From Oscillospiraceae bacterium (GTDB lineage Bacteria > Bacillota > Clostridia > Oscillospirales > Ruminococcaceae), in the NCBI GenBank assembly GCA_017555565.1, contig JAFZGF010000028.1:1-64000 (forward strand): a stretch of DNA of 64,000 bases, in the 5' to 3' direction. This document shows positions 24,219 to 33,419 of the stretch, one piece after another; within the stretch, counting starts at the first letter, position 1, and each line of letters starts with the position of its first letter. The notes below the pieces were generated by a model. It had not been told where the DNA came from. It searched no databases and saw nothing but the letters and a program-made list of their open reading frames with translations. The position numbers and the translations under genes are program-made.

Positions 24219-25505
24219 TTAAAAATACAGTTTTGTTACGCCTCTGCCTCTTGCGTAAATTTCTTTTGCACAGGCAGATGCATTTTTGATTATTTCTTTT
24301 TCGTCAAAAGCCAGTTTGCCGTTTCTCTTCACAAATTTGCCGTCAATCATAACATCTGTGATGCTTACAGCAGGTACTGCAGAGTAAATAATGGCAGCCA
24401 GCGGGTTGTAAACAGGTGCAGCGGAAACAGTGTTAAGGTCAAATACATTCAGATCAGCCGCATAGCCTACAGCCAGTTTACCGCTGTTGAAGTTCAGATA
24501 TTTGTGGCCAGCCATCAGATACTGCCACATTTCTTTCAGTGTGAAATCTTCAGCGTTGTCATACCATTTGCCCAGCAGTGCAAACATTCTTATCTGTTCC
24601 AGTACATCAATACTGTTGGAAGATGCAGAACCATCATTACCGGATGCAATGTTTATCTGTTTTCTGTATTTCCAGAGACCGCCATCGCCCATACCAAGTT
24701 TTGTATATGTTTTAGGGGACACTGCAAATACAACATCATCGTTCAGATATTTCAGATCGCCTTCTTCAACCCACAGACCGTGACCAACAATGCAAGGCAG
24801 GGTAAAGCCACCTGCTTCATTTACAACTTCAAACGGCGTTTTACCATTATGCAGTTCTTTGCTTGCGTCAACCTGGGCTTTTGTTTCGCTGATATGCAGG
24901 TGAATACCCACTCCCAGCTTTTTTGCCTTAGCGATAACTTCTTTCAGTACATCGACACTGCACATATAAGGGGAATGAGGTCCCATTCTTGGATTTACCA
25001 GGGCATTGTTTTTGTAATCTTCGCAGAATTTTGTTGCCAGTTCCAGTTCTTCCTTGCAGTCTCCGCCAAAACCGAAAATTGTCCAGGCTATATCACCTTT
25101 GATACCTGTTTCTTCACATGCCTGTGCAATCAGATGACCTTTGAAGTAATGGTCTGCAAATGCTGTAATACCATTGTTGATCATTTCAGCGCAGGCAAGT
25201 TTTGCACCCCAATAGATGTCTTCATCCTGCATTTTGCTTTCATATGGCCACAGATCTCTGTTAAACCAGTCATCGATATGTACATCTTCAGCAATGCCTT
25301 TGAATATGTTCATAGGGCTGTGGTTGTGCATTGATGCAAAGCCAGGTGTTACGAATTTATCTGTGCAATCAATAATTTCAGCGTCGTCACAGCACAGGTT
25401 TACACCGATTTCTGCAATTTTGCCATCAATTACCAGCAGGTCATGGTTAGTCAGCACATCACCAAGCTCGTTGATAAGGTTTGCATTTTTGAATAAAGTT
25501 TTCAT
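24219..25505 (-). CDS. Amidohydrolase family deaminase (MtaD/SAH deaminase-like)
   Basis: A 428-residue metal-dependent hydrolase. It opens with LFKNANLIN and DLLVIDGKIAEIG (N-terminal beta sandwich) and PGFASMHNHSPMN, where HNH is the first metal pair. Later HLHISETK, VGHGLWVEEGDL and SGNDGSASSNSIDV supply the other metal and base residues. The family includes 5'-methylthioadenosine/S-adenosylhomocysteine deaminases, guanine deaminase and SsnA; the substrate is not decided here. GGAGG is ahead of the ATG. It is the middle gene of a minus-strand operon, with a YdcF-like gene 15 nt upstream. Confidence 0.87.
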   Translation of the reverse strand: MKTLFKNANLINELGDVLTNHDLLVIDGKIAEIGVNLCCDDAEIIDCTDKFVTPGFASMHNHSPMNIFKGIAEDVHIDDWFNRDLWPYESKMQDEDIYWGAKLACAEMINNGITAFADHYFKGHLIAQACEETGIKGDIAWTIFGFGGDCKEELELATKFCEDYKNNALVNPRMGPHSPYMCSVDVLKEVIAKAKKLGVGIHLHISETKAQVDASKELHNGKTPFEVVNEAGGFTLPCIVGHGLWVEEGDLKYLNDDVVFAVSPKTYTKLGMGDGGLWKYRKQINIASGNDGSASSNSIDVLEQIRMFALLGKWYDNAEDFTLKEMWQYLMAGHKYLNFNSGKLAVGYAADLNVFDLNTVSAAPVYNPLAAIIYSAVPAVSITDVMIDGKFVKRNGKLAFDEKEIIKNASACAKEIYARGRGVTKLYF

Positions 25506-25520
25506 ATGTTAATCCTCCAA

Positions 25521-26264
25521 TTAATATTTGAAAAACATCTGGGCTGCCACGGCACATACTTCGCGGATTACAGCAGGCAGAAATACTGCCCGGTCTGTTT
25601 TTACACTAAGAGCATTTATGTTACTGAAACCGACCTGTGAAGCATACTGTGTGGCACGGAATATATGGAAAGAGTTTGTCACAAAGGCGGTATTTGTTCC
25701 ATCCAATCCTTTTTCACGAAGTAGCTCCAATGAATATTCGAAGTTTTCTTTTGTATTTGTGGCTTTTTCATCTGTAAGTATTTTTTCTGCCGGGGTGCCG
25801 TTATCCACGAGATATTTTTTCATGGATGAAGCTTCTGTAAAATTACCAAACCTGCTTACAGCACCAGTAACGACAATTATACAATCAGGGTTTTTACTGT
25901 AATAATCTATACAGCCGTCAAGTCTGTTCTGCAGGGTATGGCTTGGGGTTCCGTCTTTGTTAAGTCCACACCCCAGCACAATAATTGCATCTTCTTTGTA
26001 TGTTACAGTACTGTGGGCATAAGACAGCACATATCCAGCCAGAAAAACAAAGCATAAAAGTGAAAATAGAATAACATATTTCACTACCAGACCGACTCCT
26101 TTATCGGTAATACTTATCCAAAAATCAATATATCTGGCCAGAATAAATGAAACAGCAGCAATTGCCACCATAATTGCCAACCCAAGTGTAAAGCTTTTTC
26201 TACCGGTCAGCACAATGCTGTTCACAACGAAAACAGCAGATACAAAATATAAAAATATACGCAA
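25521..26264 (-). CDS. YdcF/SanA-like membrane protein (DUF218)
   Basis: A roughly 247-residue protein with three or four N-terminal hydrophobic segments (up to about residue 85) and a C-terminal DUF218 domain: AIIVLGCGLNKDGTPS, a TLQNRLDG region, IIVVTGAVS, EASSMKKYLV and ATNTKENFEYS. DUF218 proteins (SanA, ElyC, YdcF) affect envelope and peptidoglycan metabolism; the chemistry is unknown. I place the start at TTG 26264, six bases after AAGGTG; a GTG at 26273 is possible but lies inside that site. It is first in an operon with the amidohydrolase. Confidence 0.82.
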   Translation of the reverse strand: MRIFLYFVSAVFVVNSIVLTGRKSFTLGLAIMVAIAAVSFILARYIDFWISITDKGVGLVVKYVILFSLLCFVFLAGYVLSYAHSTVTYKEDAIIVLGCGLNKDGTPSHTLQNRLDGCIDYYSKNPDCIIVVTGAVSRFGNFTEASSMKKYLVDNGTPAEKILTDEKATNTKENFEYSLELLREKGLDGTNTAFVTNSFHIFRATQYASQVGFSNINALSVKTDRAVFLPAVIREVCAVAAQMFFKY

Positions 26265-26349
26265 TAAATTCACCTTGAAAATCGTATTATATTAAAGAAT
26301 GAAATTATTAAGATTTACTTAATTTTCACATTTGATTGTACCACATAAA

Positions 26350-26378
26350 TTGAATTGTGTCATCATATGTGATATACT
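26350..26378 (+). promoter_or_regulatory. Promoter of the ABC/zinc-knuckle operon
   Basis: TTGAAT (26350-26355), 17-nt spacer, TATACT (26373-26378), 44 nt before the ABC ATPase start. Confidence 0.65.
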
Positions 26379-26422
26379 TTAAGCAATATTTATACATATT
26401 TATTGACTTTAAAAGGTGAAAA

Positions 26423-27193
26423 ATGATTAAAGTAGAAAATTTAAGAAAGGTGTATAAAGTCGGCGGTGAAAAGGTGGTAGCCCTGGACAATATCAGTCTT
26501 CACATTGAAAAAGGTGAATTCTGCTGTATTGTGGGTACATCCGGCAGCGGTAAATCCACATTGCTAAACCAGCTTGCAGGCCTTGAAAAACCTACAAAAG
26601 GCAAGGTGAAAATAAATGGCCAGCTGGTAAGTAAGATGACCGAGAAAGAACTGGCTACATTCCGCCAGAACAATATTGGCTTTATATTCCAGTCATATAA
26701 TCTTTTGCCTACACTGACAGCTATGGAAAATGTAGCTTTTCCACTGCTTTTCAGGGGAATAGATAAAAAAACAAGAGAAAAAAAGGCAAAGAAAATACTT
26801 AAGGATATGGGCCTTGGTGAAAGAATGAATCATAAGCCGGGTGAAATGTCCGGCGGTCAGCAACAGCGTGTTGGCATTGCCCGTGCTTTTGTAGGCAGGC
26901 CAAAAGTTATTTTTGCTGATGAACCTACCGGTAATCTGGACAGCGCTACAACCGAACAGGTTATGAAAATGCTGCTTGATATATCGCGGGAAAACAACAT
27001 AACATTTGTTATGGTAACCCACGACCCAGAACTTGCCAAAATGGCACCGCGTATTATCACTCTTAAAGATGGACGTGTAGTAAGCGATATGAGAAACGGC
27101 GTAAGTCTTCTTGAAGAAGATATGCAGATTGCCAGGCAGGCGGAATATGAAGAAATAGAAAAAACTGGCACAGACGAAACAGTCAGCCAATAA
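26423..27193 (+). CDS. ABC transporter ATP-binding protein, MacB/LolD type
   Basis: A 256-residue ATPase. Walker A is GTSGSGKST, the signature MSGGQQQRVGIAR, Walker B VIFADEPTGNLDS and the switch His MVTHD. The DEPTGNLDS form and VGGEKVVALDNIS start mark the MacB/LolD/FtsE group, which drives mechanotransmission through FtsX-like permeases and does not import solutes. The permease partner is at 29048 and an exported partner lies between them. The C-terminus carries a longer charged tail. AAGGTG precedes the ATG. Confidence 0.95.
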   Translation: MIKVENLRKVYKVGGEKVVALDNISLHIEKGEFCCIVGTSGSGKSTLLNQLAGLEKPTKGKVKINGQLVSKMTEKELATFRQNNIGFIFQSYNLLPTLTAMENVAFPLLFRGIDKKTREKKAKKILKDMGLGERMNHKPGEMSGGQQQRVGIARAFVGRPKVIFADEPTGNLDSATTEQVMKMLLDISRENNITFVMVTHDPELAKMAPRIITLKDGRVVSDMRNGVSLLEEDMQIARQAEYEEIEKTGTDETVSQ

Positions 27194-27216
27194 TCATATA
27201 TTCAGAGGAAATTAAA

Positions 27217-29061
27217 ATGAAAAAATATGCAATTAAAAAAATAATGTCAGCAGTTTTGTCAGCTGCTGTAATCTGCAATCTTATTGCAGGTCCGCTGACT
27301 TTCGCTGCATATGCTGAAGGAGAAAGTACAGATGCACCTGCAGATCAGCAGGTACTGCAAATCGATGATCAGCAGGGGGATACACAGCAAGATGAAAGCA
27401 TACCAACAGTAGAGCAGTCAACAGAACCTGTTAAATGCACATACTGCGGCGGCGAACATCAGCTGGAAGACTGCAAGGTGAAATGTTCTGTGCATGGTAC
27501 AGAGCACAACGATGCTCTTTGCCCAAGACATACAGTATGCAGTCTTTGTTCCAAAGAAGGCCACACATCTGATAACTGCCCAGACAAATGCAGTAGTTGT
27601 TCTGATGAACATCTTTCAAAAGACTGTCCGCTCAATAATGTTGTATGCACTCTCTGCGGCGGCAAAGGTCACGAAGCTGATGTTTGTCCTGATGCCTGCC
27701 CTGTACACGGCTCACAGCATACTGCATCCAACTGCCCTGCAACTGTGACTACAAACAATAAGATCTATATCTCAAATTACGAAGTTGTCGATTCAAATGG
27801 CAGCGCTCTTTCAAAAGTAAATCCAGGGGATAAGGTTATTGTAGCGGTGTCTGTAATTGATGAGAGAATTAAGGCAGATGAATTCGGCGTAAACCCAGGC
27901 CACAGCACAGGTCGTATCCATATCAATATGGCCCAAGGTGCATTTTCTGTTCCTTCTTCATCAATAATTGATGTAAAAATGAGAAATCCTGTTACAGTGA
28001 GAAATGCTGAAGGTAAAGAATACCAGGCTATCTGCTACACTATTGCATTCAGAGGTGTTACATATCTTGGTGGAAACCCTGGTTTCTCGTTTGGTGTAAG
28101 CTATACTGGTAAAAACGGCACAAATACAAATGACAATATGCCGCTGCCTTATCCACATACAAATCTTGATTTGTCCATTACACAGGCTACAGACGATGTG
28201 CCTGCACCTCAGATTATTCTCAACAGCGCAAACTATGGCAAAGTTGCAATAATCGGTGAACCATTCACACTTTCCACTGTTGCAACAAATACAAGTGAGA
28301 ACCTTGAACTTGACAATGTTTCACTGCGAATTGTACTGCCAAACGGTATTACACTTGTAAACGGCAACAGCCAGGTGCTTATAGGCAAGGTTGGCAAAGG
28401 CGGCACAATTCAGCACAACTTTAACCTTAAAGCTGAAGGTGTAGCGAACGATATCACATCTCTGCCAGTAGAACTCGTTTATATATACGAAGCTTTCGTT
28501 GGCGGCAAGCGCACACAGTTTACTTCCAGCCAGGAACTTTCTATCAATGTTCAGCAGCCTACACGTTTTGAAATCCAGAACATGTTCAATGATATGGAAA
28601 TGTTTATGGGCAACGAAAGCTATATGTCAGCATCCCTCGTAAACAAGGGCAAAACCACTGTTTACAATGTTACAGCGGAACTGGTAAGTGACACACTTAC
28701 AGCTTACGATGTAGAATTTCTGGGCAATATTATGCCTGGTTCAACTGCAAATGCTGAATTTGACTTTACAGCATCACAGATTGGCACTTCCAACGGTAAA
28801 CTTGTGGTAACTTACGAAGACGCATCTGGTACACAGTATACATTGGAAAGAGAATTTTCAATTGAAGTAATGGAAGAAATGGCATGGAACGAACCTATTG
28901 TTGATATGCCTGCTGTGGAACCTGTATTACCTAAAACATCATTTGTTCCATATATCATTGGCGGTGCAGTAATTGTTGTTGCAGGCGGTTTCTTCTTCTG
29001 GAGAAAGAAAAAGAATGCTAAAAGAAAAGCAGAATTAGAGGACGAAGATGAAGATATCTGA
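27217..29061 (+). CDS. Exported protein with six zinc-knuckle-like motifs and CARDB-type domains
   Basis: A 614-residue protein with a signal peptide (1-33), a Gln/Asp-rich linker (34-70), a Cys/His block (74-173), beta-sandwich domains (about 180-555), one transmembrane helix (576-595) and a charged tail. The Cys/His block has six units: C74-C77-H81-C86, C90-H93-H97-C102, C108-C111-H116-C121, C125-C128-H132-C137, C144-C147-H152-C157 and C161-H164-H168-C173. Units 3 and 5 match the exact CX2CX4HX4C zinc knuckle. The beta domains resemble CARDB/NEW3 domains found next to MacB-like ABC genes. LPKTS just before the helix recalls a sortase signal but lacks the Gly. It is translated between the ATPase and permease, overlapping the latter by 14 nt. 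The function is unknown. Confidence 0.85.
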   Translation: MKKYAIKKIMSAVLSAAVICNLIAGPLTFAAYAEGESTDAPADQQVLQIDDQQGDTQQDESIPTVEQSTEPVKCTYCGGEHQLEDCKVKCSVHGTEHNDALCPRHTVCSLCSKEGHTSDNCPDKCSSCSDEHLSKDCPLNNVVCTLCGGKGHEADVCPDACPVHGSQHTASNCPATVTTNNKIYISNYEVVDSNGSALSKVNPGDKVIVAVSVIDERIKADEFGVNPGHSTGRIHINMAQGAFSVPSSSIIDVKMRNPVTVRNAEGKEYQAICYTIAFRGVTYLGGNPGFSFGVSYTGKNGTNTNDNMPLPYPHTNLDLSITQATDDVPAPQIILNSANYGKVAIIGEPFTLSTVATNTSENLELDNVSLRIVLPNGITLVNGNSQVLIGKVGKGGTIQHNFNLKAEGVANDITSLPVELVYIYEAFVGGKRTQFTSSQELSINVQQPTRFEIQNMFNDMEMFMGNESYMSASLVNKGKTTVYNVTAELVSDTLTAYDVEFLGNIMPGSTANAEFDFTASQIGTSNGKLVVTYEDASGTQYTLEREFSIEVMEEMAWNEPIVDMPAVEPVLPKTSFVPYIIGGAVIVVAGGFFFWRKKKNAKRKAELEDEDEDI

Positions 29062-30382
29062 TTTGATTAGATTGTCTTTTGATAACCTTAAACGCCGCAA
29101 AGGCCGTACTTTCCTTACAGTATTGGGCGTAATTATCGGCACCTGCTCCATTATTATGATGGTTTCCATAGGTGTTGCCCTGGACAAAAGCTTTGATGAT
29201 ATGATGACCGGCATGGGCGACCTGACTATGATTGAAGTTTATAACTGGTCAGGAAACGGCGATGTAGACCCTATAACTGATGATGTTATCGACAGTTTCC
29301 AGGCCCTCGACAAAGTAAAGGTTGCCACACCACTGTACTATTTTAATTACAGTTCAAACTTTACATCAGGAAGCAACAATAAATATCAGGCTTGGGGCAA
29401 TATCCGCGGTATCCGCCGAGAAGCTATGGAATTGTATGGCTATGAACTTAAAGAGGGTCGTTTCCCAAGTTCAAAAGACAAGGAATACACAGTAATTGTT
29501 GGCGAACAGTTTGCATACAATTTTCAGAATACACGCAAACAGTGGCCAAACAATATGGTAGACCCAATACCTGATGAAAATGGTGTGATTCCAGATCCAT
29601 TTGTAGATGTTTTCAAGGACAAGATTTATTTCAGGGCTACCACCTGGGATTCCAATACCCAGGAAGAAAAAGAGGTTATGTCCGAAGAAATCAAAATTGT
29701 GGGCGTTATCAAGGAAGACGCATCAAAAGGCTACGAAACCTACAATGGTGTTATTATGGATATGGAAGATGTAATAGCACTGGAGAAAGAATACAAAAAA
29801 GCCAACGACATCAGAGATGAAAACAAAAACAAAAAGCGCGAGTACGAACAGGCTATTGTAAAGGTTTATGACATTGAAGATGTGGAAGAGGTAGAACAGT
29901 ATATCAAAGACCTGGGCTACAATACATATTCAATGACCAGCCAGAGAAATGAAATGAAAAAGATGACGCAGATGATTCAGCTCATCCTTGGTGGCCTTGG
30001 AAGTATTGCAATGCTTGTTTCAGCTATCAGTATTGCCAATACCATGACAATGGCGATTTATGAGCGAACAAAAGAAATTGGCGTTATGAAAGTTCTGGGC
30101 TGTGAACTGCGAGACATCAAGAATATGTTCCTTGCTGAAGCAGCGGCTATCGGTTTCCTGGGCGGTATGACGGGGCTGATAATCTGTTATGGACTGTCTG
30201 CACTTGCCAATATGATAGGTTCATCACTTATGGGCACAGGCGATGTAGCACTGTCTATTATCCCGCTTTGGCTCGCAGTTTTTGGCGTAGGGTTCTCCAC
30301 AATGGTCGGTATAGTATCGGGTTATGTGCCAGCAGTAAGGGCGGTTAAAATTACAGCTTTAAGTGCAATAAGACACGATTAA
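29048..30382 (+). CDS. MacB-like FtsX-family ABC permease
   Basis: A 444-residue permease with the MacB layout: an N-terminal KRRKGRTFLTVLGVIIGTCSI helix, a large extracytoplasmic region (about 42-310) and three C-terminal helices beginning ILGGLGSIAMLVSAISIAN, with the coupling motif MAIYERTKEIGVMKVLGC and the end SGYVPAVRAVKITALSAIRHD. It overlaps the preceding gene by 14 nt (ATG at 29048), so the two are coupled in translation. Together with the ATPase at 26423 it would power movement or release of an exported or membrane-embedded substrate; the zinc-knuckle protein is the probable periplasm-side partner or cargo. Confidence 0.93.
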   Translation: MKISDLIRLSFDNLKRRKGRTFLTVLGVIIGTCSIIMMVSIGVALDKSFDDMMTGMGDLTMIEVYNWSGNGDVDPITDDVIDSFQALDKVKVATPLYYFNYSSNFTSGSNNKYQAWGNIRGIRREAMELYGYELKEGRFPSSKDKEYTVIVGEQFAYNFQNTRKQWPNNMVDPIPDENGVIPDPFVDVFKDKIYFRATTWDSNTQEEKEVMSEEIKIVGVIKEDASKGYETYNGVIMDMEDVIALEKEYKKANDIRDENKNKKREYEQAIVKVYDIEDVEEVEQYIKDLGYNTYSMTSQRNEMKKMTQMIQLILGGLGSIAMLVSAISIANTMTMAIYERTKEIGVMKVLGCELRDIKNMFLAEAAAIGFLGGMTGLIICYGLSALANMIGSSLMGTGDVALSIIPLWLAVFGVGFSTMVGIVSGYVPAVRAVKITALSAIRHD

Positions 30383-30385
30383 TAT

Positions 30386-30416
30386 AAAAAAGCAGGTCAA
30401 ACAACCTGCTTTTTTT
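30386..30416 (+). terminator. Terminator of the ABC operon
   Basis: AAAAAAGCAGGT and ACCTGCTTTTTT with a short loop. Confidence 0.88.
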
Positions 30417-30465
30417 GTCGCATAATTCCCATCTCCCTGCATATAATTACTGGGAAAGGAGATTT

Positions 30466-31749
30466 ATGCCGATGAATCCATTTGAACATAAACCAATGCC
30501 CATACTTTCAGGCTTTGGTAACTTTAAGACAATATACCCAAAATCCTACAACAAAAACGAAACAGACCCATATACCAAAACAAGAATCATTCTTATGAAT
30601 GGCACAGAGTTTGAGTCCAACTGGTTTTCCCACAATTTCCAGCGCCACATCACGAACAATGATTTGCGCAGGGAACTGGCCCTTACCCGTATGGCAGAAA
30701 AACAGCAACAGCAGAAAATTGCACTGCTGAAACCCTGTAACGAAAGTCCACTGGAACACACAATAGGCTATGAACAGCTAGCTGTAGACCTTACTGCTGA
30801 ACTGGCAAAACGCGAAAAGGACTGCAATGTTAAAAAGGCCCTTGATTTTGCGCTGCTGGAAGATTTTGACCATCTTTACCGCTATGCAAATCAGCTGGAA
30901 ATGGAGCAGGGAATACAAGCGGAAAGACTGGTTGGCGGTTATACAGAAATAATGCCAGGCCGCCCTACAATAGCTCATCATCGTTTCCCGAAAGATAATG
31001 TAAAATGCAATATCAATTCAAAAACCGCAGACAAAGAAACCGTACTTGCTACAATGATTATCACAGCGGCAGAACAGCAGACGATGAATTATTATATGAA
31101 TATTTCAAACTTTGCCACAAACGATGCCGCACGCCGATTGTATGAAGAAATTGCACTTGTTGAAGAAGAACACGTTACACAATATGGCTCGCTTATTGAC
31201 TCTGATGCTACCTGGCTGGAAATGCTGCTGTGGCATGAATATGTGGAATGTTATCTTTACTGGTCTTGCTTCTTGACAGAAACACATCCGTATATCAAAA
31301 AAATCTGGGAAGAAAACCTGGAAATTGAAATTTCACATCTGCACAAAGCCGCACATCTGCTGGAAAAATATGAAAACAAACACTGGCAGCAGGTTATCCC
31401 TTGTGGTGACTTCCCACGGCCGCTGTCACTGCACGAAAACATCGATTATGTCCGCAATATTCTCGCTGACACTGTACAGTTTACAGGTTGCAGGGAAGGT
31501 TATGAAAAAATAGAAAAACTTCCGGATGATGCAGACTTTTTCACATATCAGAAGCATCTTGTTACAGATGTTGAGTGTGTGCCATCACACAGTGTTATCG
31601 AAAAACATATCCAGCTTTGCGGTAAGGATTACAGATATGAAAAGTGTGAAAATCCCATAGATGCCCTGCGAGACAGGTTTTATGACAACACATCTGTAGG
31701 CCGAGTAAAAAATGCCGCCAACAGCACAGATTTCAGATGCAATAAATAA
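30466..31749 (+). CDS. Ferritin-like-domain protein of unknown function
   Basis: A 427-residue cytoplasmic protein. The start at 30466 has AAGGAG 5-9 nt upstream. The middle (about 130-320) has the spacing of a ferritin-like four-helix bundle: LEDFDHLYRYANQLEM, MIITAAEQQTMNYYMNISNF, YEEIALVEEEHVTQYGSLID and LLWHEYVECYLYWSC, then IEISHLHKAAHLLEKYE. The EEEHVTQY and EISHLHK segments supply the Glu/His pairs usual for a di-iron site. The N- and C-terminal parts (a Pro-rich start and a Cys-containing end) are not recognised. It may be an oxygen- or peroxide-handling protein of anaerobes or a spore-associated protein; neither is shown. Confidence 0.7.
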   Translation: MPMNPFEHKPMPILSGFGNFKTIYPKSYNKNETDPYTKTRIILMNGTEFESNWFSHNFQRHITNNDLRRELALTRMAEKQQQQKIALLKPCNESPLEHTIGYEQLAVDLTAELAKREKDCNVKKALDFALLEDFDHLYRYANQLEMEQGIQAERLVGGYTEIMPGRPTIAHHRFPKDNVKCNINSKTADKETVLATMIITAAEQQTMNYYMNISNFATNDAARRLYEEIALVEEEHVTQYGSLIDSDATWLEMLLWHEYVECYLYWSCFLTETHPYIKKIWEENLEIEISHLHKAAHLLEKYENKHWQQVIPCGDFPRPLSLHENIDYVRNILADTVQFTGCREGYEKIEKLPDDADFFTYQKHLVTDVECVPSHSVIEKHIQLCGKDYRYEKCENPIDALRDRFYDNTSVGRVKNAANSTDFRCNK

Positions 31750-31754
31750 AACAG

Positions 31755-31782
31755 AAAGACTGCTTTTTACAGCAGTCTTTTA
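31755..31782 (+). terminator. Terminator of 30466-31749
   Basis: AAAGACTGCT and AGCAGTCTTT, then TATGTT. Confidence 0.85.
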
Positions 31783-31901
31783 TGTTGCAGTAAAATAAAT
31801 AATTTACCCACAAACCCAATTCTTTATTATTGCTTTATGTCATTTTTTGTTTTAAAATGTAGTTGAATATTCAATAAAATATCGATTAAATGGTAAATAA
31901 T

Positions 31902-32627
31902 ATGACAGATAAAATTGCAAAATTACAGCAGATAATTGACAACAGCAGAAATGTTGTTTTTTTCGGCGGTGCGGGTGTAAGTACTGAATCGGGAATAAAG
32001 GATTTCCGTTCAAAAGATGGCTTGTACAGTCAAAAATATAAATATGCCCCAGAAGTAATCCTCAGCCACGATTTCTTTATGGACTATACAGAAGAATTTT
32101 ATGAATTCTACCGCGATAAAATGCTGGCTTTGGATGCACAGCCAAATGCCGCCCATAAATGGCTGGCAAAGCTGGAAGAAAAGGGCAGGCTTTCTGCGAT
32201 AATTACACAGAATATTGATGGACTGCATCAGTTGGCAGGTAGTCGCCGTGTTTATGAACTTCACGGCACAGTACATTCCAACAGATGTATGCGATGTGGC
32301 AAGTTTTATTCTGCAGAAGATATACTTAATTCCACAGGTGTTGCAAAATGTGACTGCGGCGGCACAATCAAGCCTAAAGTGGTACTTTATGATGAAGATT
32401 TAAATATGGATACTTACAACCGTTCAATAAATGCCATAGAAAATGCAGATACTATGATCGTTGCAGGCACATCACTTACGGTTTATCCAGCCGCAGGTCT
32501 TGTGCGATATTTCCAGGGAGATAATCTCATACTTATTAACCGCGATACTACTCCATTGGACAACTCGGCAGACCTTGTAATCCACGGCAGTGTAGGTGAA
32601 ATACTGAGCAATATAGATATAAAGTAA
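31902..32627 (+). CDS. cobB: NAD-dependent protein deacylase (sirtuin)
   Basis: A 241-residue sirtuin that removes acyl groups from lysines using NAD. NAD-binding GGAGVSTESGI, the TQNIDGLHQLAG loop and the catalytic His in ELHGTVHS are present. Four zinc Cys lie in CMRC and CDCG. KPKVVLYDE and AGTSLTVYP complete the Rossmann part. The ATG at 31902 has a weak GGT ahead; an ATG at 31890 would add four residues. It is followed after 85 nt by a transglycosylase gene with its own ribosome-binding site; no terminator is seen between. Confidence 0.95.
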   Translation: MTDKIAKLQQIIDNSRNVVFFGGAGVSTESGIKDFRSKDGLYSQKYKYAPEVILSHDFFMDYTEEFYEFYRDKMLALDAQPNAAHKWLAKLEEKGRLSAIITQNIDGLHQLAGSRRVYELHGTVHSNRCMRCGKFYSAEDILNSTGVAKCDCGGTIKPKVVLYDEDLNMDTYNRSINAIENADTMIVAGTSLTVYPAAGLVRYFQGDNLILINRDTTPLDNSADLVIHGSVGEILSNIDIK

Positions 32628-32712
32628 ATATCTTAAATATTTCTTAAAATTGATTTACTTTATCACAAAACTATCTTTTTTATGATATACTCTTATAAAG
32701 AGGTGTTAAAGT

Positions 32713-33321
32713 ATGAAAAAGTTATTTAAAAGACTGTTGGCTTTATTGCTTGTAGTCATAATTGTTGCAGGTGTATTGGTCGCCCCTTACATAAAAGAAG
32801 GCTATACAATGTACAAACAGGCTGTACGGCAGATGCCAATAGCAGACAAGGTGGAAGAAATCCGCTCCAGTGATGCTTATACACCCTTTGAAGAGATTTC
32901 ACCTGTGTTTATAAATGAACTGTTGCGGTCAGAAGACAGGCGTTTTTATCAGCATTTTGCTGTTGACCCTATTTCGCTTGTACGTGCAGTAGGTGCCAAT
33001 GTTTTACACGGCAGACTGGTTCAGGGGGGCAGTACCATCACACAGCAGCTGGCTAAAAATATGTATTTTTCTTTCGAGAAAAAACTTGAGAGAAAAATCG
33101 CAGAAGTTTTTGTAGCATTCCAGCTGGAAAGAATGTATACAAAAGACGAAATTCTTTCTCTTTACTGTTCACTTGCTTATTTTGGCCAGAACTGCTATGG
33201 TGTAAAACACGCCGCAGGATATTATTATTCAACTGAGCCGCACCTTTTAAACGAACAGCAGTCACAGGAACTGGTGAAAGCCCTGAAAGCACCAAGTGTG
33301 TATAATCCATCCACGATGTAA
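32713..33321 (+). CDS. Monofunctional peptidoglycan glycosyltransferase (GT51)
   Basis: A 202-residue protein with one N-terminal membrane anchor (about residues 8-26) and a single GT51 transglycosylase domain, without a penicillin-binding domain. Signature motifs are SEDRRFYQHFAVD (catalytic Glu), GGSTITQQLAKN, RKIAEVFVAFQLER and LYCSLAYFG. It polymerises lipid II into glycan strands outside the membrane. AGAGGTG precedes the ATG. It is similar in design to MtgA/Sgt2, though here in a Gram-positive. Confidence 0.92.
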   Translation: MKKLFKRLLALLLVVIIVAGVLVAPYIKEGYTMYKQAVRQMPIADKVEEIRSSDAYTPFEEISPVFINELLRSEDRRFYQHFAVDPISLVRAVGANVLHGRLVQGGSTITQQLAKNMYFSFEKKLERKIAEVFVAFQLERMYTKDEILSLYCSLAYFGQNCYGVKHAAGYYYSTEPHLLNEQQSQELVKALKAPSVYNPSTM

Positions 33322-33326
33322 AAAAG

Positions 33327-33356
33327 AAAGTATCTGCATTATGCAGATACTTTTTT
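33327..33356 (+). terminator. Terminator of the transglycosylase gene
   Basis: AAAGTATCTGCAT and ATGCAGATACTTT, followed by a T run. Confidence 0.88.
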
Positions 33357-33372
33357 ATTTGTATTTTTATCT

Positions 33373-33400
33373 TTGTCAAAAATATAAATTATGATATAAT
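33373..33400 (+). promoter_or_regulatory. Promoter of the Mrr-type nuclease gene
   Basis: TTGTCA (33373-33378), 16-nt spacer, TATAAT (33395-33400), 20 nt before the start codon. Confidence 0.7.
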
Positions 33401-33419
33401 TATAAAAAAAGGAAGGTGG

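Noticed and set aside
23925..25334. A 469-codon open frame on the plus strand
   Set aside because: It lies antisense to the amidohydrolase and GNAT genes, has a Cys/Phe-rich composition typical of reverse-strand reading and no ribosome-binding site.
27217..29061. Sortase-anchored (LPXTG) assignment for the zinc-knuckle protein
   Set aside because: LPKTS lacks the Gly and the tail after the helix is long and acidic; a simple membrane anchor is more likely.
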